Part shown: positions 54,440 to 64,000 of the stretch, in pieces
How the letters are laid out: every line of letters begins with the position of its first letter
How positions within the stretch are numbered: position 1 is the stretch's first letter
Origin: Anodontia alba
Taxonomy: Eukaryota > Mollusca > Bivalvia > Lucinida > Lucinidae
Reading direction: 5' to 3'
Assembly (NCBI GenBank): GCA_964016985.1
Contig: OZ024830.1
Location: forward strand, 79,373,852-79,437,851
Length of the DNA stretch: 64,000 nt
The notes under the pieces: generated by a model
What the model was told of the DNA's origin: nothing
The model's input: the letters and a program-made list of their open reading frames with translations, nothing else
The model's database searches: none
Translations under genes and position numbers: made by a program

Positions 54440-55460
54440 TTTTGCTTTTCAAATCATTCCGATACTTCATACCAAGTTTAGTCAGTCGCTCTTTTGATTC
54501 AGAAGAGGTTCAAAATAATTTGAAAGATGCCAGTAATCTTCAATTTCTGATCGAAATGATTTAATTTTTTTTTACCTACAAGTCACCCCGATATTCCTAC
54601 CAGTTTCAATTCAATTAGCATTTTAGTTTAGGACAAGTTCAACAGATTTTCAAGATGGCGGCCATCTTGGATTTCCGATCTGAAGGATTTAAGCAATGTT
54701 TGTCCTATGTCACCCAAACAATTCCTTCCTACCAAGTTGCAAATTAATTGGCCTTTTGGTTCAGGAGAAGGGAAGTTCAATGAAATACTTTTCACTGACC
54801 GTTCCAGGGCGGTTCTTCTGTCATGGTTTATTTTTATTATAGTTCGTCTTTGAATGTGTGTGTCGCTTACATATTTTTGTTTTGGATAGCCATTTGGCCA
54901 CTTTGTGGGAAAGCAACTGTCCGTTTGGTTTTCCGCTAGCGATGTTTCCATTAGGGTCTAGTTATTTCGTGTTCGTGTTTCTTTCTCTTTGATGTCTCTG
55001 ATGGGAGGTGTGGGCTAATTGTATCGGTTCCTGATCATTGCCATCCCTTCTATTTTATTCAAAATAGATTTTCACGATGGCGGCTACCTTGGATTTCCGA
55101 TCAGAACGATTTTAGCTAGTCTTGATCAACAAGCCCTTCCCCACCCACCCCATCCCCCACCGCCCGCACTCCCCCCCCCCCCCACCCACTCCCACTCTAG
55201 ATGATTCCTACGATGTTTGGAGTCAATTGGTCCTTTGGTTCAGAACAAGATTTCAAAATAGATTTTTAAAATGGCCGCAGGAGTGGCCATCTTGGATTTC
55301 CGACCGGAACGATTTTAGCTACTTTGGATCTGCAGGTCAACCCTATACTTCCTACCGAGTTTCGAGTCAGTTAGCCCAGGGGTATAGGAGGAGATGTCAT
55401 TTCAAGCAAATGGTTAATGACGTACAAAGCACATTGGCCGATCACAATAGCTCTTCCTGC
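54440..55460 (+). repeat. Tandem-core dispersed element with repeated CCATCTTGGATTTCCG
   Basis: Several degenerate units share ATGGCGGC-type and CCATCTTGGATTTCCGATC (54650, 55080, 55285), CCTACCAAGTTT and TTGGTTCAG. The end has GGGTATAGGAGGAGATGTCA and GGCCGATCACAATAGCTC (55380-55450). Another member of the pearl-like class. The 148-codon plus frame at 55122-55568 is only translated repeat. Confidence 0.65.
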
Positions 55461-55859
55461 ACATGTGAGCTAACAAGCCCATGTTCAAATCGTTGGTTTC
55501 TTTTTGTGTCATTTCTCAATACTCCGTTAGTATATATTTGCATCATCCATCTTTTGACATGTAACTAATTTCCTTTCCTATCACACCTATTTTACGGCCT
55601 TACCATGAAACTTTGTTTGGTGCGTAAGCATGTGTCACCATTCTTTTTGCAATGTCTTTGTTGGAGGCTAAACTTATGACTCAAGGATACTGATGGAGGA
55701 GTCTATAGACAATGCACAGTGAACGAGCAACCCTTACTTAATCATCCATGTATTATATTTTTTGTTTAGCACCTGATAAGGAAAAGTTGTCCACTTTGTG
55801 ATCATGCCATCAATTCATTTACATGTACATTCATTATACCTGATTGATATTTATAATCC

Positions 55860-56240
55860 ATATAAGAAATCTTATTGGTCGAGAGCATATCACGTGCAGG
55901 GTAATATTCTGTCATTGTTACCCTGTTTTATTACCTTAGCAAGTAATACTATCCTCTGACGTCACTTCGGTAAGCGCATTTCACGTTCATGTAAAATTCT
56001 ATCATGTTCCCTGCAATATTACCCTCACAGATAATATTACCCTCTTGTCACGTCATTGCCGTCAGTGCCGTTGCAATTTTAAGAATTCGGTATAGTACAA
56101 CTGTTGCCCTTGCTCGGGAGTAATGTGACTATTAGTCACCTCGACAGTAAATGTTACGCTTAGTCAAGCCCTCGGGTACAGTTATCTGCCTGGGATGAAC
56201 AAATCGCCATATTACTCTCGCACAAGGGCAATAATTGTAT
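55860..56240. repeat. TAATATTACCCT-rich dispersed repeat
   Basis: CAGGGTAATATTCTG, TTACCCTGTTTTATTACC, GCAATATTACCCTCACAG, ATAATATTACCCTCTTG and CATATTACTCTCGCACAAGG recur in both orientations. No coding. Confidence 0.45.
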
Positions 56241-56244
56241 AAGA

Positions 56245-57960
56245 GTATCATTACTGAGTATGGAGAGGGGCGAAGTAAAAATTATTCTACACACTGCAGT
56301 TGTGCCCTCAGCACAGAAACTTCTTGAAATGATTAATAAACTCCTTTTCTGAATTGCTGCACATACTTTTCTGAGTGTGCGATGCAAAAATTAATATATG
56401 TTATATCTCATATTAGCATGGATTTAGTCAGTTTATTACATGTTTTACACAAAACAGTAACAACTGGCTTAGTTACGCGATCCGATATTGCTCGCGACTC
56501 TCAATCGATAGCAGACTTCTAACGTGCATCGATATCAGAATTTGAGTGCATTAATATCCAACTGCACGTGCATCGATACCAATCCGTTCATCGAAAAGCG
56601 TAAAGATGGCGGAACATATCAAGCAGATCGAACATGCCAAATGAATGATGAAATTCAAGCTGTGTAAAGCATACAAGGTCGATCTCAAACACGGTTACTA
56701 AACGAAAGAATGCGTAACTAGCGATTAAGAACGTGAAACAATTAGAGCGACATCGGTTTGGAATTCGATGACTCAAAAACATTTGATTTGGTAGGCGTGT
56801 CAATGTAAACCTGAAACAAATTGCTGAACAAACTAACTCAGAAAAGCGATTCTTCATCATTTTTACTTACACGCAGGAATGGCGACAAACCATTGCTTAA
56901 ACATACTGAAACGAAGTTTTCTCTTCAAAATTGGCTCTGACAGCTGCATCTTGATCGTTTTTAAAAACACTTTGATTCATCAATACAAATTTCTCTGCTT
57001 CCGGGTTGATGAAAAGTGATGTCATAAAACTAACGTCATCATTTCAGGCTCTGAATCCCGGCATAAGGAATGTAAAACCCAACGCCTCTGTACAAACAGA
57101 CATGGAACACACAAAGAAGCCCGATGTTATATATACGTGCACATTTCAATGAAATCAAGCATGTAATAAAAAAAGGTTACGACATGACCACTGTCGCTAT
57201 GCCAGACATATCGGCCCGGACGTCCACTGGGCCATTGGGCCAATATGGAGCTACTGTGCTTATATGTTTTCCAACGTGACAGTGGCCATGTAAAAACCTC
57301 TGAAATAAATAAACCCATTGACACTAAAGGTTCCAAATCAAGAGCAGATAACTTAAAAAACGAGTCAATGTAATAAAAATACCCCCAAATTCTGAAATGC
57401 CGGAACCAGGATTTTACGGTGACTTAGTGTACAGATTTAGAATTTTTTTTTTTTTCGGAGCAATTCAGAAAACGAATTAACCGTTATTAAAGAATTGGCT
57501 ATAGCCTGGATATTAAGTGGCAGATTATGCCTAGTTATCAACCTAAGCATTGTTGATGGCTATGCTTTACTCTTTAATTGCACGACGGCGGTTCGGTCCT
57601 CAGATTCGATGACGGCCTCTTCGTAAAACTTTAACCAGTGGGTTGGGGCTTGACGATATGTCTTTGGCTTGGCCCGCCGTGGTTCAACTATTGGTTTTCA
57701 TTTACTCTGGCACGCAGTAGAATTAGCCATGAGTACTCGTCTTTGTTTATCATAGTGATTAATTTGATTTCTATGTTTTCACTTTCATGCATTGATTGTT
57801 TTGAGAGCCTTTATGCGAACCGATTCTTTTGTGTATTTCTGTATTGAAAGTAGCATCGGGACCCAGGGTGAAGTTGACTAGCTGTAAAAGGCGGTGGTGC
57901 AGGTGTTAGTCTTACTCTTTCTACGAGGCGATTTTTTTAAGTCTTGCCTTGTGTTATTTT
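56245..57960. other. No gene recognised
   Basis: The minus frame 56588-56860 and the plus ATGGCGGAACATATCAAGCA at 56605 (a 12-codon frame) look superficially gene-like but have no support. A GGCCCGGACGTCCACTGGGC palindromic patch lies at 57212-57240. Confidence 0.4.
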
Positions 57961-57964
57961 GTTC

Positions 57965-58145
57965 TTGTGTTTTTCAGTCCCTTTAGCATTGCGATTACCT
58001 TGCTTTGGAGAGATAGAGCTAATTTTAGTGCTTTCCGTATGTTTGTTCGCTTGTATAGTTTTGTCTGTTTTCTTGGTGTCTGAGAAGGGCTGCGGCTTGT
58101 GATTGCGGTACTCCCTGGACTTTTCTCTTACCTTTGTTGTCCATT
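57965..58145 (+). repeat. Dispersed repeat shared with 2,775-2,990
   Basis: Second copy, including CTGAGAAGGGCTGCGGCTTG and ACTCCCTGGACTTTTCTCTT. Confidence 0.7.
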
Positions 58146-58465
58146 TGATTTATTATGCAATTGCCAAAAAACTTTGTGATTGCATCAAAACTAAACACAT
58201 GTTGTGGCTATGCGTAGAGTTGAGACATTGAAAACCGCTGAAACTTTGGTATGTCATATATAAGCGAGTGTTTAACCAAAACTAACAACAGTTCCATTCC
58301 AATATTGGCATCAGCTCTTATGTATATAGTGTGTGTTGCAGACCAAAATAATTTGTTTCTGATCAGGCATCCTGATAAAATATAAAACCATTTTTGTGAA
58401 AAGACCCTCTACCATATGGAATTACCCCAACCACTTTCATCACGCATGTGCATGTGGATGAAGAA

Positions 58466-58745
58466 CATGTTTGTTTGTTTGTGTTGAGGTTTTACGGCCC
58501 AGTCAACCCAATGGGGTCATGTCGAGCGCGGTCAGTTTACCTAACCACACGTTTACTGGGCAGGCTTAGTCCTCTAAGCGTTTAACCAGTATTGTGCACA
58601 TTCTTTCGCCAGAAGCTGACAACTGCCCTTCTTGAATCAGCGGAAGGGAGAGAATGACCGTAGAAAATATTTAATGATCAATCTCCACGAAAGAATGTTG
58701 CCGACCTCGGCGGGGGTTGAACCCGCGACCTGGTCTCCAGTTACT
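58466..58745 (-). mobile_element. SINE-like element with perfect T-arm and GTTT tail
   Basis: On the minus strand a tRNA T-arm, GCGGG-TTCAACC-CCCGC, sits at about 58736-58720; the D-arm side is not clear. The body ends in GGGCCGTAAAACCTCAACAC followed by a short AAAC repeat, the same kind of tail as the SINE at 20426. Clear target duplications were not found. Confidence 0.65.
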
Positions 58746-58994
58746 GATTGATCTAATATTTCATCACATGTCAGCCGACACATATATTTGCTGACAGAAT
58801 TTGAAGAAAATTCAAAATGGCCATAAAACAGGCCTTATGGAAACCGGTCCTTTGCCCAGAGAGTGGTAATATTATAACGAAGACAAATTAAATCAATGCA
58901 GACAAGCGTTTCGTCCAATGTGTGAAAAAGGACTGTCTAGCATACACATGAGTCTTGTCAACTAGAAGAACGTGCTATGTTACGACTACAAATG

Positions 58995-60145
58995 GGCCGT
59001 GACACAAATAATAACAATCCCTGTCATATACAGAATCGAACCGTCATACGCACTGTAATAAACTTCTATAGAGCTGAGGCACGTAGCGTTCTGAAAAAGA
59101 ACGTATGATGTATAGAAATTAGCCCTGTCACATACAGACGCAGGCCGTGAAACGCATAGTAGTAAAGTACAGAGGTAAGGCATGTTACGTACAGAAGTGA
59201 AGTGTATCGAATATAGAAGCAAGGCCTGTTACATACAGAAGTGAGATGTGTCAAGTATAGAAATTAGGCTTGTTACGTATAGACGTGAGTTGTGTCATAT
59301 CTAGAAGTAAGGTATGTGTATGTCATGTATAGAAGTGAGTTGTGTCACATACAGTAGTAAGGCCTTTTACGTATAGAAATGGGGTGTTCTACGCACATAA
59401 GTAATGTCTGTTACGTATAGAAATGGTTCGGTCTCGTATAGAAATAAGGCCTGGTACGTATAGAAGTGGGTAGGTGACGTACAGAATTAAGGCCTTTTAC
59501 ATATCGAAGTGAAGTGTGTCACGTATAAATAAAAAGCATGTATAAAAGTAATGTAGTCACGTCCAGATGTAAGGTATGTCACTCAAACAAATGAAGTGTA
59601 CCAAGTTCAGAACAAAGACTTGTTACGTATAGAATTGAGCTGTGCCACGTGCCACGTATAGAGGTAAGCATTCAGGTATGGAAGTGAAGTGGGTCACGTA
59701 AAGAAGTAAGGTATGTCACATATGCAAATAAGCATATTACATACAGAAGTGGGATTTGTCACATATAGAAATAAGGTATGTCGCGCAAGGAAATAAAGAG
59801 TGTCTCATATAGAGGTCAGGCATGTCATGCATAGAAGTGAGATGTGTCATGTGTCGAAGTAGTAAGGCATGTTCCGTGTAGAAGTGAGGTGTTCAACGTA
59901 CATAAGAGTGGCCTGTTACATAAAGAAGTGAGATGTGTCACATGGAGAAGTAAGCATGTCATGTATCTAAGAGAAGTGTGTCACGTACAGCGGTAGGGTA
60001 TGTCACGTATAGAAATAAGGTGTTCCTCGTACATACGTAAGATATGCAAGGTACAGAAGTGAGGTGTTTCACGTACAGATAAAAGCCTGTTTTGTGCAGA
60101 ACAAAAGTATGTATGTAAAGAAGTATGGAATGTAACGAATAGAGG
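58995..60145. repeat. 1.15 kb degenerate minisatellite, ~44-base dimeric unit
   Basis: Roughly two dozen units of about 44 bases, each made of two ~22-base halves of the type TTACGTATAGAAGTGAGGTG and TCACGTATAGAAGTAAGGC. Spacing is well kept (for example 44 bases between successive AGGCCTGTTAC and AGGCTTGTTAC), while the bases have drifted. The TACGTA centre is self-complementary. Open frames here only translate the repeat. Confidence 0.9.
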
Positions 60146-60450
60146 CACAAAGTTATTGGTGACACTTTGATAAAACAAAGCTAATCGCTCACTGACGATC
60201 TGGTCAAAACACAAGGATAGCGTCAATATTTTGAAGCTGATTGAGGAAGTACCCGTCATTCAATTTGAGATCCGGTTCACCGTTGTGCAATTAAAAGGAA
60301 GCAAAGTTATCAAACAAAATTAGGTTCCCAACCATGTATGCAGCCAAACGAATTGGCTGAGTAAGTATATGTAATGTAGTGTTGTTTTTTTTTCATTATT
60401 ATTCTTTGTTTCCAAAGGGAAGAGTAGCCTTTTAGATTTTAGATTTTTAT

Positions 60451-60666
60451 TTACATATCTTTGTAGTAATCTACGCATCGGTCTGTCCTTGCGACCAAAA
60501 CTACGGTCACACTGATGTTAAGTATCTGGTAGTCTTCGTAAATCTTGGTAATTTCGTCATCTTTATTTTTCAGTCTAGCAGGTCTTTGTCCAGTATAATT
60601 ATTTGAATAAAAGACATATACAAAGAACAATAACAAACTCGTTTTTAAGCGCGTCAAGCGAAACAA
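60451..60666 (-). CDS. Possible first exon or short gene, N-terminal membrane anchor, unidentified
   Basis: Opens MFRLTRLKTSLLLFFVYVFY with a basic start and a hydrophobic stretch (residues about 9-20), a signal-anchor pattern. Then comes a charged segment (RLKNKDDEITKIYEDYQILN) and ISVTVVLVARTDRCVDYYKD, a strand-like block. Five bases before the in-frame TAA the sequence reads AT|GTAAAT, a possible donor, so this could be exon 1 of a Golgi-type II protein. No downstream exon was found in the minisatellite or beyond. It may be chance. Confidence 0.3.
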   Translation of the reverse strand: MFRLTRLKTSLLLFFVYVFYSNNYTGQRPARLKNKDDEITKIYEDYQILNISVTVVLVARTDRCVDYYKDM

Positions 60667-60754
60667 ATGGTATCGAGTATGCGCAAAATGTGCTGATTTA
60701 CATCATCCAACGCATGCGAACGCTTTCATCCAGGTAGTAAATCTCCATTAAAGC

Positions 60755-60895
60755 ATTGTATAGTGTCGATTGATTCTGTTCGCGGACAGCGAAGCCCTGA
60801 TCGGACTGCGCTGAGGCGCAGGTTAATCTGGGCTTTAAATGTTTGTATATGCCCCTGTAGACAGGTTTTCTCATGGCGCGACCCATGTGCAAACC
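60755..60895. mobile_element. Palindromic element fragment, 'CAGACTGCGC' class
   Basis: GCGGACAGCGAAGCCCTGAT, GACTGCGCTGAGGCGCAGGT and TTTTCTCATGGCGCGACCC. Confidence 0.55.
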
Positions 60896-61109
60896 ACTTT
60901 GAAAAATTAATGACTCAGACGGCCATTAAAGGTCTTCTTCATACCTAATTATCCATAGAACCTTCGTTACATGGACGGCATTTGTTCCCGCCCCACCCCG
61001 CACCAAAAATAAAATGAATTGGCTGTGAATTGGCTGTTCTAAAAACAATCTTTAACCGTTTCATCCTTGAAGTTCAGAAGTGGACTGTTCCACCTTTAAC
61101 CTTTAATAC

Positions 61110-61312
61110 ACACAGGACTAATTCTGCAAACGACAAAGTGATGACATTTTTGTTACTTTTCTCAACGAATAGGCTTTGGTAGTTCATGTAAATTTTCACC
61201 TAAGGAGACAATACGCATGAAATTCTAAAGATATTGTTTCTGGGAAATAAGAAGAAAATACTACAATATTTCAAAATGTCGTCTGCTGAACTTTTACCCA
61301 GGATGATCGTTG
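61110..61312. mobile_element. Palindromic element, 'TCAGCAGACGAC' family
   Basis: TTCTGCAAACGACAAAGTGA and AAAATGTCGTCTGCTGAACT ends, with GTAAATTTTCACCTAAGGAG in the middle. Directly abuts the 3' side of the LINE fragment. Confidence 0.72.
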
Positions 61313-61319
61313 GTCTGTC

Positions 61320-62745
61320 ATTATTGACAATGACCAATCCTACTCAAGTCCGTGAAGTGTTATTGTTTGTTGGTTCTAAGATGGCTGTTGAGACCAATCT
61401 CAGCTCTAAACTGCCTGTTGCAGATAGAACAAGAGAGGTTTGAGGAAGAAACCTCTGTTGGTGATGCAATAGCCCTGACTTTTCGCTGCCCACGTCTCTG
61501 TTCGGCTTCGCTGATTCTTTTGCTTCGTATTCACCAGCACCCCTTCTTATGAGCCCTCGCCACTTTGCTCGATGCTGTGCAATCTGTTACCATGACTCTG
61601 TTGATATGTTGAAGTCTTTAATGGAGGCTTTGAGGGTATCGCTTCTTCTGACCACCATGGGAGCCTTTTTCCGACTTTTAGTTCTCCATAGAAGCTTTTC
61701 TTTTGCAGACGTCCATCAGGCATTCTGGTAACATGGCCTGTCCATCTTAACTGTGCCAATTTCAGAAGAGTATGAACACTCTGCATCCCTGCCTTTTTCA
61801 GGACCTCTGTGTCTTGAATCCTGTCTTGCCACTTGATCTTTAGAGGTTTTCTCAAATAGCTTGTATGGAAGTGGTTCAGTCTTTTTGCATGCCGTTGGTT
61901 AACTGTCCAAGTTTCGCTTGCGTATAATAGTGTTGGCAGCACCCCGGATCTGTAGAGTTTCAACTTTGTGTCAAGTCTGATTCCACTTCGATCCCAAATA
62001 CTTCTACGTAGTCGGCCAAATGCTGCACTAGCTTTGGCTATCCTGGCATTGACTTCATCATCAATGTGCACAACTCTAGACAATGTGCTTCCAAGGTAGG
62101 TGAACTTGTCTACCACTTGCAATTGTTGACCTTTCACTGCGATGCCAGACTCCTTGTAAAGGCTTTCCAGGTGCTGGCTGATATACCATCCCAGTCTTTC
62201 TTATGCTGATTGTGGGATCATAGCTGTCACATGAATTAGATACTTGATCCACACCTTTTTGCATGTTCTCGTCTGTTAGAGCATCCTTTGCCATATCATC
62301 AGCAAAGAGGAACTTATCTAGCACCTCTGTCTGCACCTTGGATTTAGCTTGCAACCTTCTTAGGCTGAAAAGCTTCCCATCAAAGCGATTCCTAATAGGT
62401 ATACCATTGTCACCATCCTCGAAAGCATCTGTAAGCATGGCAGAAAACATCATGCTGAACATTGTTAAAGCTAGTACACAGCCTTGTTTAACTCCATTTA
62501 TCAACCTGAATGGATCAAAAAATCTCACCATCATTTGGACCCTTGCAAGCATACCATCGTGGAACTGCCGCACCACTGCTATGAATTTGGCAGGACAGCC
62601 AAACTTTACCATAATTTTCCAAAGTTCTCACGACTGACTGTGTCAAATGCTTTGGTAAGGTCGACAAAGGTCATGTAGCGGTCCACAAATAGTTCCTGGC
62701 ATTTCTCTTGAAGCTGTCTTGCATGTCTGTTGTTCCTCTGTACCC
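61320..62745 (-). pseudogene. 5'-truncated LINE, reverse transcriptase plus C-terminal zinc-finger-like end
   Basis: Minus-strand remnant of a non-LTR retrotransposon. From about 62740 down I read FVDLTKAFDTVSR (RT motif A), then VKQGCVLA and MFSMMFSAMLTDAF (motif B region), FADDMA (catalytic ADD, motif C), FTYLGSTLSR, LLYASETW, WTGHVTRMPDGRL, WRGLIRRGAGEYEA and a C-x2-C...H end (CSICNRQF...NSHLRT) before a stop at 61362-61360. The frame changes near 62610, 62140 and 61570, so it cannot make a full protein, and everything upstream of motif A is absent, as in target-primed 5' truncation. The clade is not settled; the layout fits elements annotated in invertebrates as endonuclease-reverse transcriptases. 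Confidence 0.88.
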
Positions 62746-62999
62746 AGGATACTTAGTGTTAAAATGGGCATGTCGTTATAGTAGTGGTGCGGTAAAAGAG
62801 GAACAAACACACAAAAAAACACAGAAAAAAGAAGACAAAACCAGACTAGTAAACTGTGTATATCTTGAAGAGATGACTCGTACGAGCCGCTTTAAATGTG
62901 TAAACCGTATTTGACCTATTACCGCACTTACCCTATAAGGCACAAACAAGCACTTCCATAGTCTTCAGATTATAGCCAGTGTACTTTTTGTCTACTTCT

Positions 63000-63090
63000 T
63001 TAAAAAGCATATGTTGTGGGTAAAAATTTAAATTGTATCGACTTGTCGATGTAATTCAAATGATTACTTACAACATATGCTTTTATAAAG
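63000..63090. repeat. Hairpin with AAAAGCATATGTTGTGGGTA arms
   Basis: CTTTAAAAAGCATATGTTGT left against ACAACATATGCTTTTATAAAG right, with a GTATCGACTTGTCGATGTAA inner hairpin. Confidence 0.8.
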
Positions 63091-63344
63091 AAAATCAGAA
63101 AAAAATGTTGTATAAACATCACCAAATGAGTCCTTTGCATATCCTTTTTAAAGTGTACCCTTAGTAGGCAGATGCATATTTTACCACAAGTTTTCCAAGT
63201 AATTTCGAAAACCTAAGCGCACAGTGCATAATTAGGTCGATTACTGAATTATGTGTGTAAAAACGTTTGACTTAGTCTACATGACTGAAATATGTAATAA
63301 GCGGACTGATACATAAGGGATGCTTTATTTCATTCTGATCCATA

Positions 63345-63430
63345 GAACATATGCTTTGGATATTTGTTAGAACCGTCTCAGTAAGGTGATTCTAACAAAT
63401 ATCAAAACTATGTAAATATCACAACTATGT
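63345..63430. mobile_element. Palindromic element, family 3
   Basis: GCTTTGGATATTTGTTAGAA, CCGTCTCAGTAAGGTGATTC and TAACAAATATCAAAACTATG form a hairpin with the same core as families 1 and 2 but different outer arms. Confidence 0.7.
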
Positions 63431-64000
63431 GCTTCTTGAATGATAAAATACAATATCCTTGCATAGTTTCTGATTAGCTTTCCATCGGGCAAACAAAGTT
63501 TGAACAACTTCGATTCAACGTTGATTCAACGTCGACGTTCAATCAACGTTAAATCGACATTGTTTCAACGATGGATGCCTACTGGGTTGTCACTTTTTGA
63601 GCGAAAGCTTTTTGCCAGTCAAATTACCATTACAGCTGTATATTATAATTAATGTTTTCGTTGTATTAAAACCGCATTGTATTTAATTCATTTACTGATT
63701 TATTTATTTAGTATATTCTGGTATCTAGGAAAATCCAGCTCCGATTAAGTTTGTGCTTTGTGACGTATGAAGCCATGCAAACTACATTGCGGTCATATTT
63801 GTCAGTGAAACCAGGATTCCGATGGTCGTTCTTTAATGTGGTCCATTTTCGTCCGAGAGGAACGTTTATGAATTGTATCCGAAATAATTTCCGATTTCTG
63901 TGTCTACAAAAGCAATGTTGTATTCGGTGTTAACGATGAATTTTCAGTTGTTTATTTCTTTACTTTACAAGACCAGACATTAAATAGAACTATTTTAATC

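Larger units (their letters stand above)
62760..64000. other. No gene recognised, two hairpin elements
   Basis: Apart from the hairpins at 63000-63090 and 63345-63430 there is only AT-rich sequence, with an odd GTTGATTCAACGTCGACGTTCAATCAAC imperfect palindrome-rich patch at 63515-63565. Confidence 0.45.

Noticed and set aside
55122..55568. 148-codon proline-rich plus frame
   Set aside because: Lies wholly inside a dispersed tandem-core element and the matching frames of sister units are not kept.
56605..56645. MAEHIKQIEHAK start on the plus strand
   Set aside because: ATGGCGG context is attractive but the frame stops after 12 codons and no donor with a continuing exon is seen.
59066..60259. 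Minus frames of 60-90 codons rich in YVTCLTSV
   Set aside because: Translations of the 44-base minisatellite.
62263..62678. Plus frames of 124 and 64 codons
   Set aside because: Antisense shadows of the LINE reverse transcriptase.
1..64000. CRISPR array, bacterial operons, ribosome binding sites or prophage
   Set aside because: No regularly spaced short repeats with unique spacers and no operon-like coding; introns, SINEs and a LINE show an animal genome.

Overview
This is a non-bacterial, AT-rich, intron- and repeat-rich animal window. Long stretches lack open reading frames, the one clear gene has nine short coding exons with GT-AG introns of 0.6-4 kb, and most of the rest is short palindromic elements, SINEs, a LINE fragment, tandem repeats and microsatellites. 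The element types (tandem core repeats ending in ACGG microsatellites like the bivalve 'pearl' elements, and a tRNA-derived SINE with a Meta-like central block) point to a lophotrochozoan, most likely a bivalve mollusc. The species cannot be told from the sequence alone.

Layout. 1-7,100: dispersed repeats, including two tandem-core elements (1,120-2,060 and 4,108-5,110). 7,125-26,765: a tandem array of three direct units of about 5.5-5.8 kb, bounded on the left by a rearranged copy (an inverted piece 7,125-8,835, then a deleted direct piece 8,838-9,435). The units carry protein-like blocks on both strands, one of which has the same two disablements in every unit. A SINE with a 13-base target duplication sits only in the second unit. 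26,800-31,260: repeats without a recognisable gene. 31,459-48,494, minus strand: a short-chain dehydrogenase/reductase gene very similar to vertebrate HSD17B14, reassembled here from nine small exons; its introns are packed with palindromic elements. 48,500-58,500: no gene recognised, many repeats. 58,466-60,145: a SINE and a 1.15 kb minisatellite. 60,450-60,670: a possible first exon of a membrane-anchored protein. 61,320-62,745: a 5'-truncated, frameshifted LINE reverse transcriptase. 62,760-64,000: palindromes only.

Main points. The HSD17B14-like gene keeps the whole SDR signature set ([16 protein letters not shown]) and all intron phases agree except at one junction, exon 6 to exon 7. There one base is missing, so the coding sum is 809 rather than 810. 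Exon 7 is squeezed between two copies of the same palindromic element, so its branch point must lie in transposon sequence. Three otherwise different element families share one roughly 30-base hairpin core (TTAGAAYCGCCTC and its complement), which suggests repeated capture or common descent of a fold-back module. No protein-coding system is claimed beyond this; function calls for everything except the dehydrogenase and the LINE are tentative.
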